Shown here: one piece after another, positions 26,935 through 35,063 of the stretch | How the letters are laid out: each line of letters starts with the position of its first letter | Numbering within the stretch: the first letter of the stretch is position 1 | NCBI GenBank assembly: GCA_942491185.1 | Contig: CALOAB010000022.1 | Span: 22,635-86,634, forward strand | From: SLRI01 sp942491185 | Lineage (GTDB): Bacteria > Pseudomonadota > Alphaproteobacteria > Geminicoccales > Geminicoccaceae | Length of the DNA stretch: 64,000 nt | Direction: 5' to 3' | Notes under the pieces: generated by a model | Told to the model about the DNA's origin: nothing | Databases searched by the model: none | The model's input: only the letters and a program-made list of their open reading frames with translations | Program-made: the position numbers and the translations under genes

Positions 26935-28035
26935 TCAGGCCGCGTCGTCGAGCGACTGGCCGACCGGCGAGCGCTCCAAGGCGCCGGTGTCACCGAACAC
27001 ATAGACCTTGGCCGGGTTGAGAAAGAAGGTGATCTCGGCACCGCGAGCGATGACGTGCACACCTTCCTCCTGAACCACCCAGTCGAGATTGTTGTGGCGC
27101 AGATGAACGAACGTCTCCGAGCCGGAGATCTCGGCCAGATCGACCTTGGCCTCGATCGCGATATCGTCGGGGCTACGCTGCTGCAACGACAGGTGGTTGG
27201 CACGGATCCCGAGCCGATAGCGGCCAGGGGTCAGCGCCGCCAGCGGCCCACCGAGCTGCATCACGAAGCCGGACCGGGAGCGCGCCGCGCCGTCTCGCAC
27301 GTTCACGTCGATCATGTTCATTGCCGGGTCAGAAAAGGTCTCCGCGACCCTGGTCGAGCCCGGTCGGTGGTAGACGTCGAGGGTCGGGCCCGCCTGGAGC
27401 ACGCGCCCCTCACCCATGACCACGACATTGCCGCCCATGATCAGCGCCTCCATGGGCTCCGTGGTCGCGTAGATCACGATGGCATCGCGCTTGGCGAACA
27501 GCGCGCGCAGCTCGGCGCGCAGCTCTTCACGGAGCTTGTAGTCGAGATTGACCAGCGGCTCGTCGAGCAGCAGCAGATCGGCCTCACGCACCAGCGCGCG
27601 GGCGATGGCGCAACGCTGCTGCTGGCCGCCCGAGAGCTCTGCCGGCAACCGGTCGAGCAGCGCCTCGATGTGCAGCAGCTCCGCCATCTCCTTGACGCGC
27701 TTGTCGATCTCGGCGCGCGGCAGGCGGCGCAGGCGGAGTGGCGAGGCGATGTTGTCGTAGACGCTGAACGACGGATAGTTGACGAACTGTTGATAGACCA
27801 TGGCGACACTGCGCTGCCGCACGCTCTTGTGGGTGATGTCGTCGCCACCGAGCAGCACGCGACCTTCCGTTGGCCGATCGAGGCCGGCCATCACGCGCAT
27901 CAGCGAGGTTTTGCCAGCCCCGGTCTGGCCGAGCAGAACGTAGTGCTGTCCGGACTCGAGGGTCAGCGTGATGTCGTCGAGATGCAGCTCGTCGCCCACC
28001 AGCCGGCTCAAAGCCTTGAGGCTGAGCGTCGTCAC
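26935..28035 (-). CDS. glpS: glycerol ABC transporter ATP-binding protein GlpS
   Basis: Second nucleotide-binding subunit, 366 residues. Walker A is LLGQTGAGKTSLMRVMAGL, the signature is ELSGGQQQRCAIARAL and Walker B is LLLLDEPLVNLDYK. The H-loop position reads IYATTEPMEALIM: a threonine stands where the conserved histidine would be, so this half may be catalytically weaker. A TOBE-type domain closes the protein. It starts at a GTG overlapping the gpsA stop (GTGA), giving VTTLSLKALSRLVGDE. The much longer open frame upstream is gpsA sequence in another frame. Confidence 0.9.
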   Translation of the reverse strand: MTTLSLKALSRLVGDELHLDDITLTLESGQHYVLLGQTGAGKTSLMRVMAGLDRPTEGRVLLGGDDITHKSVRQRSVAMVYQQFVNYPSFSVYDNIASPLRLRRLPRAEIDKRVKEMAELLHIEALLDRLPAELSGGQQQRCAIARALVREADLLLLDEPLVNLDYKLREELRAELRALFAKRDAIVIYATTEPMEALIMGGNVVVMGEGRVLQAGPTLDVYHRPGSTRVAETFSDPAMNMIDVNVRDGAARSRSGFVMQLGGPLAALTPGRYRLGIRANHLSLQQRSPDDIAIEAKVDLAEISGSETFVHLRHNNLDWVVQEEGVHVIARGAEITFFLNPAKVYVFGDTGALERSPVGQSLDDAA

Positions 28036-29030
28036 GGCAGGCCCTCCGCCTTGAGCGGCCGGCGCATCAGGCTGGCGAACGCTTCCTCGACCGTGAGCCT
28101 GCTCTCGAGGATCGCGGTAACCGCATTGACGACCGGCGTCGACACGCCATGTCGCCGGGCCAGGCGATCGACCACCGGTGCGGTCCAATACCCTTCGACG
28201 ACACCCAGCTGGTCGAGAGCGGCGCGCACCGGCCTGCCCTCGCCGAGCGCCATGCCGAAACGCGTGTTGCGCGAGGTCGCGCTCAATGCGGTGAGCATCA
28301 AGTCACCGAGCCCCGACAGCCCCATCAACGTCTCGGTCCGGGCCCCCATCGCGTGGCCGAAGCCGGCAAGCTCGGCGAGCCCACGGGTGAGCAGTGCGGC
28401 ACGCGCATTCTCCCCGAAGCCCCGGCCGATGACGACACCCGCTGCAATGGCGAGGACGTTCTTCACCGCACCACCGATCTCGACGCCACTGCGGTCGTCG
28501 GTCCAATAGACGCGCAATGTCGGGCTGCTCAGCCGCTCCGCCAAAGCCCGGCCCAACTCGGGGTTCGCCACGCCCAGCGTGAGCGCGGTCGGCAAGCCTT
28601 CGGCTACCTCGGCAGCAAAGCTGGGGCCGGACAGGCAAGCCACCTCGCTTCCGGGCCATTCCTCCTCGACCACCTCGCTCAACAGCCTGTCGCTGTCGCG
28701 CTCGATCCCCTTGGCACAAACGACCACCACACTCCCTGACCGCACCGAACCCCGCCGGCATACCTCTCGCAAGGCCTGGGCCGGAACCACCAGCAGCACG
28801 AGCCGGTGGGCCAGGACGGCATCGATGTCAGCCTCGCCGACGATGCCCGGCTCGAGAACCAGGTCCGGAAAGGCCTTGGGCGAGCGGCGGTCGGCTTGAA
28901 TCGTGCGGACGACTTCCGGATCGCGATCCCAGAGCGCGACCTTATTGCCAGCACGCGCCGCCGCCTGAGCCAACGCCGTGCCCCAAGCGCCGGCGCCCAG
29001 AATGCCGATCGGCTCCGGCGCTTGGCTCAT
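28032..29030 (-). CDS. gpsA: glycerol-3-phosphate dehydrogenase [NAD(P)+]
   Basis: Soluble enzyme interconverting dihydroxyacetone phosphate and sn-glycerol 3-phosphate, the head-group precursor of phospholipids. The 332-residue length is normal. The Rossmann motif is GILGAGAWGTALAQAAARAG, with LSGPSFAAEVAEGLPTA and the active-site lysine block GGAVKNVLAIAAG, then NARAALLTRGLAE and GLSGLGDLMLT. Its ATG (29030) overlaps the glpD stop as ATGA, and its stop overlaps glpS. Placing gpsA inside a glycerol uptake operon ties lipid precursor supply to glycerol use. Confidence 0.93.
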   Translation of the reverse strand: MSQAPEPIGILGAGAWGTALAQAAARAGNKVALWDRDPEVVRTIQADRRSPKAFPDLVLEPGIVGEADIDAVLAHRLVLLVVPAQALREVCRRGSVRSGSVVVVCAKGIERDSDRLLSEVVEEEWPGSEVACLSGPSFAAEVAEGLPTALTLGVANPELGRALAERLSSPTLRVYWTDDRSGVEIGGAVKNVLAIAAGVVIGRGFGENARAALLTRGLAELAGFGHAMGARTETLMGLSGLGDLMLTALSATSRNTRFGMALGEGRPVRAALDQLGVVEGYWTAPVVDRLARRHGVSTPVVNAVTAILESRLTVEEAFASLMRRPLKAEGLP

Positions 29031-30553
29031 GCGGCGTTCCGTCCGTCGAGATGATCGCGAAACCAGGCATGCACCCTGGCCGTGGCAGCATCGTCGAGAT
29101 GCAGGCCGAGCTTGGATCGGCGCCAAAGCGCGTCCTCGGGCGCCAACACCCACTCCTCAGCCACGAGGTAAGCCAGCTCGGCCTCGTAGAGGTCACCGCC
29201 CAGATTTTGCCCGAGATCGTTCAGCCCATGCCTCCCCGCGACGATCTTCTCCGCGGCGGAACCATAAGCCCGCGCCAAACGGGTCGCAAGCGGCCCAGGT
29301 AGCCACGGATGCGCTGCCATGAAGCCATCGAGGAAGCGGTCGAAATCGGCGTCGGGCAGGTCGCCACCCGGCAAGGTGGCTGTTTCGGTCCACGGTCCGG
29401 CGTGACAACCGAGCAGCGGCGCCAGGCGCTCTAGCGCGTGCTCTGCCAGCTTGCGATAGGTCGTGATCTTGCCGCCGAAGATCGACAGCAAAGGCGGCAC
29501 TCCGTCACCGCCCTCGACGTCGAACACATAGTCCCGGGTCACGGATGAGGCATCGCCGCTCGCATCGTCGAAAAGCGGTCTGACGCCAGAATAACTCCAA
29601 ACGATATCTGTGGGTTCGACCTGTTTCCTGAAGTAGCGATTAACGACCTCACAGAGGTAATCTGTCTCTTCGGGCGTGATCTCGACGTGGCGTGGATCGC
29701 CCTCGTACTCGACATCGGTCGTGCCGATCAGGCTGTACTCACCCTCGTAGGGAATGACGAAGACGATCCGCTTGTCGATGTTCTGCAGGATGTAGGGATG
29801 CGCGCCGTCATGCAGCTTAGGCACGACGATGTGCGAGCCTTTGATCAGGCGCACGTGCTTCCGCGTCGTGTCGTGAGCTAGGCCCTCCTTGAGGAAGCGC
29901 GACACCCAGGGGCCAGCGGCGTTCACGAGACCTTTCGCCGCGACGGTTCGCCGCTCACCACTGGTCGTGTCCTCGAGCTCGACCTGCCAGCGATCGCCAA
30001 CGCGCTCAGCTTTGCTGCAAGCCGTGCGGGTCAGCACGGTGGCACCCCGCTCCCTGGCATCGATCGCATTGAGCACGACCAGCCGGCTGTCCATCACCCA
30101 GCAGTCGCTATAGGTGAAACCCTTCGTTACCCAATCCTGCAATGGGTCGCCGTAAACCCCTGGCGCTGCGAGGTTGACGCCGCTGGAGCCCGCCAACTTC
30201 TCGCGGCCACCCAGATGATCGTAGAGGAAGAGGCCCACGCGAACGAGCCACGCCGGGCGTTGCACCGGGCTGTGCGGCAGCACGAAGGTGAGCGGCCAGA
30301 TGATGTGGGGTGCTGCCTTGAGCAGCACCTCGCGCTCGATGAGCGCCTCGCGAACGAGTCGAAACTCGTAATGCTCGAGATAGCGCAGGCCACCATGGAT
30401 CAGCTTCGATGACCATGACGAGGTATGGCTCGCCAGATCGTCACGCTCGACCAGCAGAACCTTCAGGCCCCGGCCAGCGGCGTCGCGGGCGATGCCGGCA
30501 CCATTGATGCCACCACCGACAACCACGAGATCATAGAGATTTTTGTCCGTCAA
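29027..30553 (-). CDS. glpD: aerobic glycerol-3-phosphate dehydrogenase (FAD)
   Basis: Membrane-associated flavoenzyme oxidising glycerol 3-phosphate to dihydroxyacetone phosphate and passing electrons to quinone. The 508 residues start with the FAD-binding YDLVVVGGGINGAGIARDAA, followed by SKLIHGGLRYLEHYEF and the C-terminal DAO domain block GGKITTYRKLAEHALE. First gene of the leftward operon glpD-gpsA-glpSTPQ-DUF2160-glpV. No glpK (glycerol kinase) or glpR lies in the window, so the kinase must be encoded elsewhere. Confidence 0.95.
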   Translation of the reverse strand: MTDKNLYDLVVVGGGINGAGIARDAAGRGLKVLLVERDDLASHTSSWSSKLIHGGLRYLEHYEFRLVREALIEREVLLKAAPHIIWPLTFVLPHSPVQRPAWLVRVGLFLYDHLGGREKLAGSSGVNLAAPGVYGDPLQDWVTKGFTYSDCWVMDSRLVVLNAIDARERGATVLTRTACSKAERVGDRWQVELEDTTSGERRTVAAKGLVNAAGPWVSRFLKEGLAHDTTRKHVRLIKGSHIVVPKLHDGAHPYILQNIDKRIVFVIPYEGEYSLIGTTDVEYEGDPRHVEITPEETDYLCEVVNRYFRKQVEPTDIVWSYSGVRPLFDDASGDASSVTRDYVFDVEGGDGVPPLLSIFGGKITTYRKLAEHALERLAPLLGCHAGPWTETATLPGGDLPDADFDRFLDGFMAAHPWLPGPLATRLARAYGSAAEKIVAGRHGLNDLGQNLGGDLYEAELAYLVAEEWVLAPEDALWRRSKLGLHLDDAATARVHAWFRDHLDGRNAA

Positions 30554-30665
30554 ACGCGCCTCCTTGCGTCCGATCCACCCCTACGTCGCGCCATTGATAT
30601 TCGCAAGTGAATAGAGGCGGTGCGATTTCGATCTTTCTGCCGTCGTGACAGTTCAGAAACGAATA

Positions 30666-31478
30666 TCAGCTCTCGATGAACCCGAGCACAGCCTCCAGGA
30701 ACGCGCGCGGTGCATCGGCATGGAGCCAATGGCCAGCGCCGCCGAGCGTCTCGAAGGCGACCGCCGGCATCAGTCGCCGGAATGCCGCCTCGCCGGCGTC
30801 GGTGACATAAGCGCTCGAGCCGCCGCGAATGGAGAGCGCCGGCCCTTCGTAAACCTCACCCGAATAGCGCTCGGGCCAACCGGTCAAGGTCGGCACGGCC
30901 TGCTCGAGCACCGCCAGGTTGGGCTTCCAAAAAGCCCGCCCATCATCATCAAAGTCCAGGTTCTGCAGGAGGAAGTGGCGTATCGTCGCGTCCTCGACGA
31001 CGTCTTCCAGCGCCGCGTCGCCGGTTGCCCGTCGGTCGATCGGCCCGAGATCGAGGCTACGCATCGCATCGATCAGCTCCTCGAAGTCATGCGCGTATGG
31101 AACGGGTGCGATGTCCGCGATCACGGCGCGCTCCACCCGATCCGGCGCCTCGAGCGCCACTGCGATCGCCACCTTGCCGCCCATGCTGTGGCCCAAGAGC
31201 TGGAATCGCTCGAGCCCCAGGCCATCGGCAAGTGCCAGCACGTCGGCTGCCATGGCCGGATAGTCCATGCGCTCCGTCCATGGCGACGCGCCGTGATTGC
31301 GCAGATCGAGCACGTAGACAGGCCGCCACCGCGCCAGCGCCTTGCCATGCGCCTGCCAGTTGCGCGACGAGCCCAACAGACCATGCATGACGATCAACGG
31401 CAGGGCGTTCTCCGGCCCGGCCAATGCCCGCAGCTTCAACCCAACGGTCGTAATCTTGTCCGCGTCCTCAGCGGTCAC
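30666..31478 (-). CDS. alpha/beta hydrolase (YbfF-like esterase)
   Basis: A 270-residue cytosolic alpha/beta hydrolase. The oxyanion and entry motif is LIVMHGLLGSSRNWQAHGKA, the nucleophile elbow is LLGHSMGGKVAI with the serine, and the histidine lies near the end in LGGAGHWLHADAPRAF. The RNHGxS block (LRNHGASPWTERMDYPAMA) matches the YbfF/ABHD11 group, which acts on short acyl esters or acyl-CoA thioesters. It overlaps the cfa gene by four bases (ATGA), suggesting coupled translation and a lipid-related role (inference). Confidence 0.85.
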   Translation of the reverse strand: MTAEDADKITTVGLKLRALAGPENALPLIVMHGLLGSSRNWQAHGKALARWRPVYVLDLRNHGASPWTERMDYPAMAADVLALADGLGLERFQLLGHSMGGKVAIAVALEAPDRVERAVIADIAPVPYAHDFEELIDAMRSLDLGPIDRRATGDAALEDVVEDATIRHFLLQNLDFDDDGRAFWKPNLAVLEQAVPTLTGWPERYSGEVYEGPALSIRGGSSAYVTDAGEAAFRRLMPAVAFETLGGAGHWLHADAPRAFLEAVLGFIES

Positions 31479-32716
31479 GCAACCAGCCGATAACGCCGCG
31501 GCTCGGCCTTGGCATGCCGCAACTCCTCACTGGCAATATAGTCGCGGGTCATCGGCACCGCATTGCGATCCTTGGCAAGCTGGATCTGGAACACCATCCC
31601 ATCCATGCAGCGGAAGAATGCCTCCGAGCCCGCCAGGTAGAATTCCCACATCCGACAAAAGCGTTCGTCGTAGAGGTCAGCGACCTGGTTCCAATTGGCC
31701 ATGAACCGCTCGCGCCATGCCTGTAGAGTATCCGCATAGTGCAAGCGCAGAATCTCGACATCGGTGACCCAGAGACCCGCCCGCTCGACGGCCGGCAGAA
31801 TCTCCGACAAGGCCGGAATATGCCCCCCGGGGAAGATGTATTTGCGGATGAAAGCAGCGGTGGCTGCCGGGCCCATGGCACGGCCGATCGAATGGATAAC
31901 CGCCACGCCATCATCGGTCAGCCGTTCGCCCACGAGCTTGAAATACGCGCCGTAGTGGTTGACACCGACATGCTCGAGCATGCCCACCGAGACGATGCGA
32001 TCGAAGGTTCCTTTGGTCTCGCGGTAGTCCTGGATCACGAACCGTACACGGTCCTCGAGGCCGGCGTCGCGAACCCGGCGCATGGCATGATCGTGCTGCT
32101 CGGTGGACAGGGTCAGCCCGGTGACGTCGACCTCGTCGACCTGCGCGCAATAGATGCCGAGCCCACCCCAGCCAGCACCGATATCCAGCACCTTTTGGCC
32201 TGGATGGAGCAGCAGCTTGGCTGCCAGGTGACGCTTCTTGAGCAGCTGCGCCTCGTCGAGAGAGGTCGAGGGAGTCGGAAAGTAGGCACAGGAATACTGT
32301 CGGTCGGCATCGAGAAACAGCCGGTACAGATCGGTCGAGAGGTCGTAGTGGTGGGCCACGTTCCGCCGTGCACGGGGGATAGGATTGTACTGATGGAAGC
32401 GACGCAGCAGGCCGGCGACCCGTGCGGCAATGCTGCCCCAGGCATTGCCACCCAAGTGTTGCGCGTTGACCGCCCCGATCTCGATAACGTCGTAGATCGT
32501 GCCTTCCTCGACGACGATCCGCCCGTCCATATAGCCTTCGCCGAGCGCGAGCTCGGGGTGGATGAGGAGTGCTCGCTCGATGTGCTTGTCGGTCAAGCGG
32601 ATCGTGGCGGCAGGGCCGGGCTCGGCGCCGCGGAAGTGGTGCACCCGACCAGCGGCGTCGATCAAGGTGAGCTGACCGAAGTGAATCAGGCGCTGCATCA
32701 TGGCGGCAATCAGCAT
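31475..32716 (-). CDS. cfa: cyclopropane-fatty-acyl-phospholipid synthase
   Basis: SAM-dependent methyltransferase that converts unsaturated acyl chains of membrane phospholipids to cyclopropane chains. 413 residues. The N-terminal lipid-binding domain (about 1-120) leads to NVAHHYDLSTDLYRLFLD and YSCAYFPTPSTSLDEAQ. The SAM-binding motif is KVLDIGAGWGGLGIYCAQ, followed by SVGMLEHVGVNHYGAYF and the C-terminal YIFPGGHIPALSEI. The length and blocks are those of the family. It precedes the esterase gene in a two-gene unit with overlapping codons. Cyclopropane lipids usually support stationary-phase and acid survival. Confidence 0.93.
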   Translation of the reverse strand: MLIAAMMQRLIHFGQLTLIDAAGRVHHFRGAEPGPAATIRLTDKHIERALLIHPELALGEGYMDGRIVVEEGTIYDVIEIGAVNAQHLGGNAWGSIAARVAGLLRRFHQYNPIPRARRNVAHHYDLSTDLYRLFLDADRQYSCAYFPTPSTSLDEAQLLKKRHLAAKLLLHPGQKVLDIGAGWGGLGIYCAQVDEVDVTGLTLSTEQHDHAMRRVRDAGLEDRVRFVIQDYRETKGTFDRIVSVGMLEHVGVNHYGAYFKLVGERLTDDGVAVIHSIGRAMGPAATAAFIRKYIFPGGHIPALSEILPAVERAGLWVTDVEILRLHYADTLQAWRERFMANWNQVADLYDERFCRMWEFYLAGSEAFFRCMDGMVFQIQLAKDRNAVPMTRDYIASEELRHAKAEPRRYRLVA

Positions 32717-32837
32717 GACGACCCCCGAGGCTTGATTTCTCTCCCTCTCTCGACAGCGGAGCCTGCCGTTGATTCACGGAATTTTCAATACGAAAACGGC
32801 CTATTGCCCGCATGCGGCGAAAGGCTCAGTCGACGGC

Positions 32838-35063
32838 TCAACCGACCGAATAAGCAACAGCGGCGAGAGGCGGCAACCTCAAGTTGATCGAGAATGGCCG
32901 TCCATGCCAGGGGGTCGGTTCTGCTGCCAAATGCTCGCCGGCTGACACGCCACTGCCACCGTAGCAAGCCGCATCGGTGTTCAGCGCCTCGCGGTACTCT
33001 CCGCCGAGCGGCACACCGATCCTGTAGCCTTCACGAACGATCGGCGTGAGATTGCAAACGACAATGGTCACGGCGTTCGGGTCGCTGCCTTTTCTGAGGA
33101 AGCTCACGACGCTCTGCTCGGTGTCGGCGGCATCGATCCACTCGAAGCCGTCGCTCTCGCAGTCCTTCTCGTGAAGGTCCGGGCGGCTGCGGTAGAGCTG
33201 GTTCAAGTCACGAACCAGAACCTGCGCTCCTTTGTGCAGCGGATCGTCGAGCAGGTGCCAGTCGAGGCTGGTCAGGTAGTTCCATTCCCGCTCCTGGCCG
33301 AACTCGGATCCCATGAACAACAGCTTCTTGCCTGGATGCGTCCACATGAAGGCGAGATAGGCGCGCAGATTGGCGAACTTCTGCCATCGATCACCGGGCA
33401 TCCGCGATAGCAGCGAGCCTTTGCCGTGCACCACCTCGTCATGGCTGATCGGCAGGACGAAGTTCTCCGAGAAAGCGTAGAGCAGGCCGAAGGTCAGATT
33501 GTTTTGGTGGTAACGGCGGTGCACGGGATCCTCGCCGATATAGCGCAAGGTGTCGTGCATCCAGCCCATGTTCCATTTGTAGCCGAAGCCGAGGCCGCCC
33601 AGATAAGTCGGGCGAGAGACACCGGGCCAGGCCGTCGATTCCTCGGCAATCGACGTAGCGCCATCGCTCTCGGCATAGACCAGCTCGTTCAGCCGCTTGA
33701 GAAAGGCGATGGCCTCGAGGTTCTCATTGCCGCCATGCTCGTTGGGCACCCACTCGTCGGCCTTGCGCGAGTAATCGAGGTAGAGCATCGAGGCCACGGC
33801 ATCGACGCGGATACCGTCGATGTGGAACTTGTCCATCCAGTAGAGCGCATTGGCGTGGAGGAAGTTGGCGACCTCACGCCTGCCGAAATTGTAGATCAGC
33901 GTGTTCCAGTCCTGGTGGAACCCCTTGCGCGGATCCATGTGCTCGTAGAGCGCGGTGCCGTCGAAATTGGCCAGACCGTGCGCATCGGTGGGGAAATGCC
34001 CCGGGACCCAGTCGATCAGTACGCCGATGCCGGCGGCATGCGCAGCGTCGACGAAAGCTGCGAACTCCTCTGCGGTGCCGTGGCGGATGGTCGGCGCGAA
34101 CAGCCCCACCGGCTGATAGCCCCAGGACCCGTCGAACGGGTACTCGGAGATCGGCATCAGCTCGATGTGGGTGAAGCCCATCTCCTTGACGTAGCCGACC
34201 AGTCGCTCGGCCAGCTCCTGGTAGGAGAGGTAGCGATTGCCCTCCTCGGGCACCCGCATCCAGGAGCCCAGATGCACCTCGTAGATGCTGATGGGCGCGT
34301 TGCGTTCATGCGCTGCCTTGCGTCGGTCGAGCCAGGCGCGATCACGCCACTCGTGCTCGACGAGGCCATGCACGACCGATGCCGTGGCCGGCGGATGCTC
34401 CGCACGAAAGCCGAACGGATCGGCCTTCAACGGTAGCACCTCGCCCTGCGGGCCAACCAGCTCGAACTTGTAGGTTTCGCCCTTCAGCAACCCCGGAACG
34501 AAGAGCTCGAAGCAGCCGCATTCGATCCGCTTGCGCATCGCGTGGCGGCGGCCGTCCCAGTTGTTGAACGGTCCGACCACCGAGACGCGCCGCGCATTCG
34601 GCGCCCAGACGGCGAAGCTCACACCCGAGACCCCATCCATCTCGGCTGGATGAGCACCCAGTCGCTCATACAGCTTGAGATGGCTTCCCTCGGCGAGCAG
34701 ATAGACGTCCATCTCGCCGAGGATCTGGCCAAAGCGATAGGGATCCTCGATCTCGACCGGCGCAGCACCGCCCCAGACGACCCGCAGACGGTAGGGAAAG
34801 CGCTGCTTGCGCCGGGCCACGCGCGCCGCGAAGAAGCCCGCCTCGTGCAGCCGCTCGAGCGTCGCGGCCTTCTTGCCGCTCTCCGTGTCGACCAGCTCGA
34901 CCGACGCGGCACCAGGTTGGAAAGTGCGGATCACCAACCCGTCTGCCGTCTCGTGCATGCCGAAGAGCCCGAACGGGTTCTCGTGCCGCGCCATGACGAC
35001 GGCCTCGATCTCCGCCTGCGGCGCGAGTTCGGTCGTGGTCGTTCGCTTCTTGGTCTCAGCCAT
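32838..35063 (-). CDS. glgB: 1,4-alpha-glucan branching enzyme GlgB
   Basis: GH13 enzyme that makes alpha-1,6 branches in linear alpha-glucan. The 741-residue protein has an N-terminal extension plus CBM48 (to about residue 250), then the barrel with HVPGHFPTDAHGLANFDGTA and the catalytic Asp421 in GIRVDAVASM and Glu474 in IAEESTAWP, with LPISHDEVVHGKGSLL as conserved region IV. The start at 35063 (MAETKKR) overlaps the treS stop by eight bases. An ATG at 35078 is possible. Together with GlgE and TreS-maltokinase upstream it completes the GlgE pathway. Confidence 0.95.
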   Translation of the reverse strand: MAETKKRTTTTELAPQAEIEAVVMARHENPFGLFGMHETADGLVIRTFQPGAASVELVDTESGKKAATLERLHEAGFFAARVARRKQRFPYRLRVVWGGAAPVEIEDPYRFGQILGEMDVYLLAEGSHLKLYERLGAHPAEMDGVSGVSFAVWAPNARRVSVVGPFNNWDGRRHAMRKRIECGCFELFVPGLLKGETYKFELVGPQGEVLPLKADPFGFRAEHPPATASVVHGLVEHEWRDRAWLDRRKAAHERNAPISIYEVHLGSWMRVPEEGNRYLSYQELAERLVGYVKEMGFTHIELMPISEYPFDGSWGYQPVGLFAPTIRHGTAEEFAAFVDAAHAAGIGVLIDWVPGHFPTDAHGLANFDGTALYEHMDPRKGFHQDWNTLIYNFGRREVANFLHANALYWMDKFHIDGIRVDAVASMLYLDYSRKADEWVPNEHGGNENLEAIAFLKRLNELVYAESDGATSIAEESTAWPGVSRPTYLGGLGFGYKWNMGWMHDTLRYIGEDPVHRRYHQNNLTFGLLYAFSENFVLPISHDEVVHGKGSLLSRMPGDRWQKFANLRAYLAFMWTHPGKKLLFMGSEFGQEREWNYLTSLDWHLLDDPLHKGAQVLVRDLNQLYRSRPDLHEKDCESDGFEWIDAADTEQSVVSFLRKGSDPNAVTIVVCNLTPIVREGYRIGVPLGGEYREALNTDAACYGGSGVSAGEHLAAEPTPWHGRPFSINLRLPPLAAVAYSVG

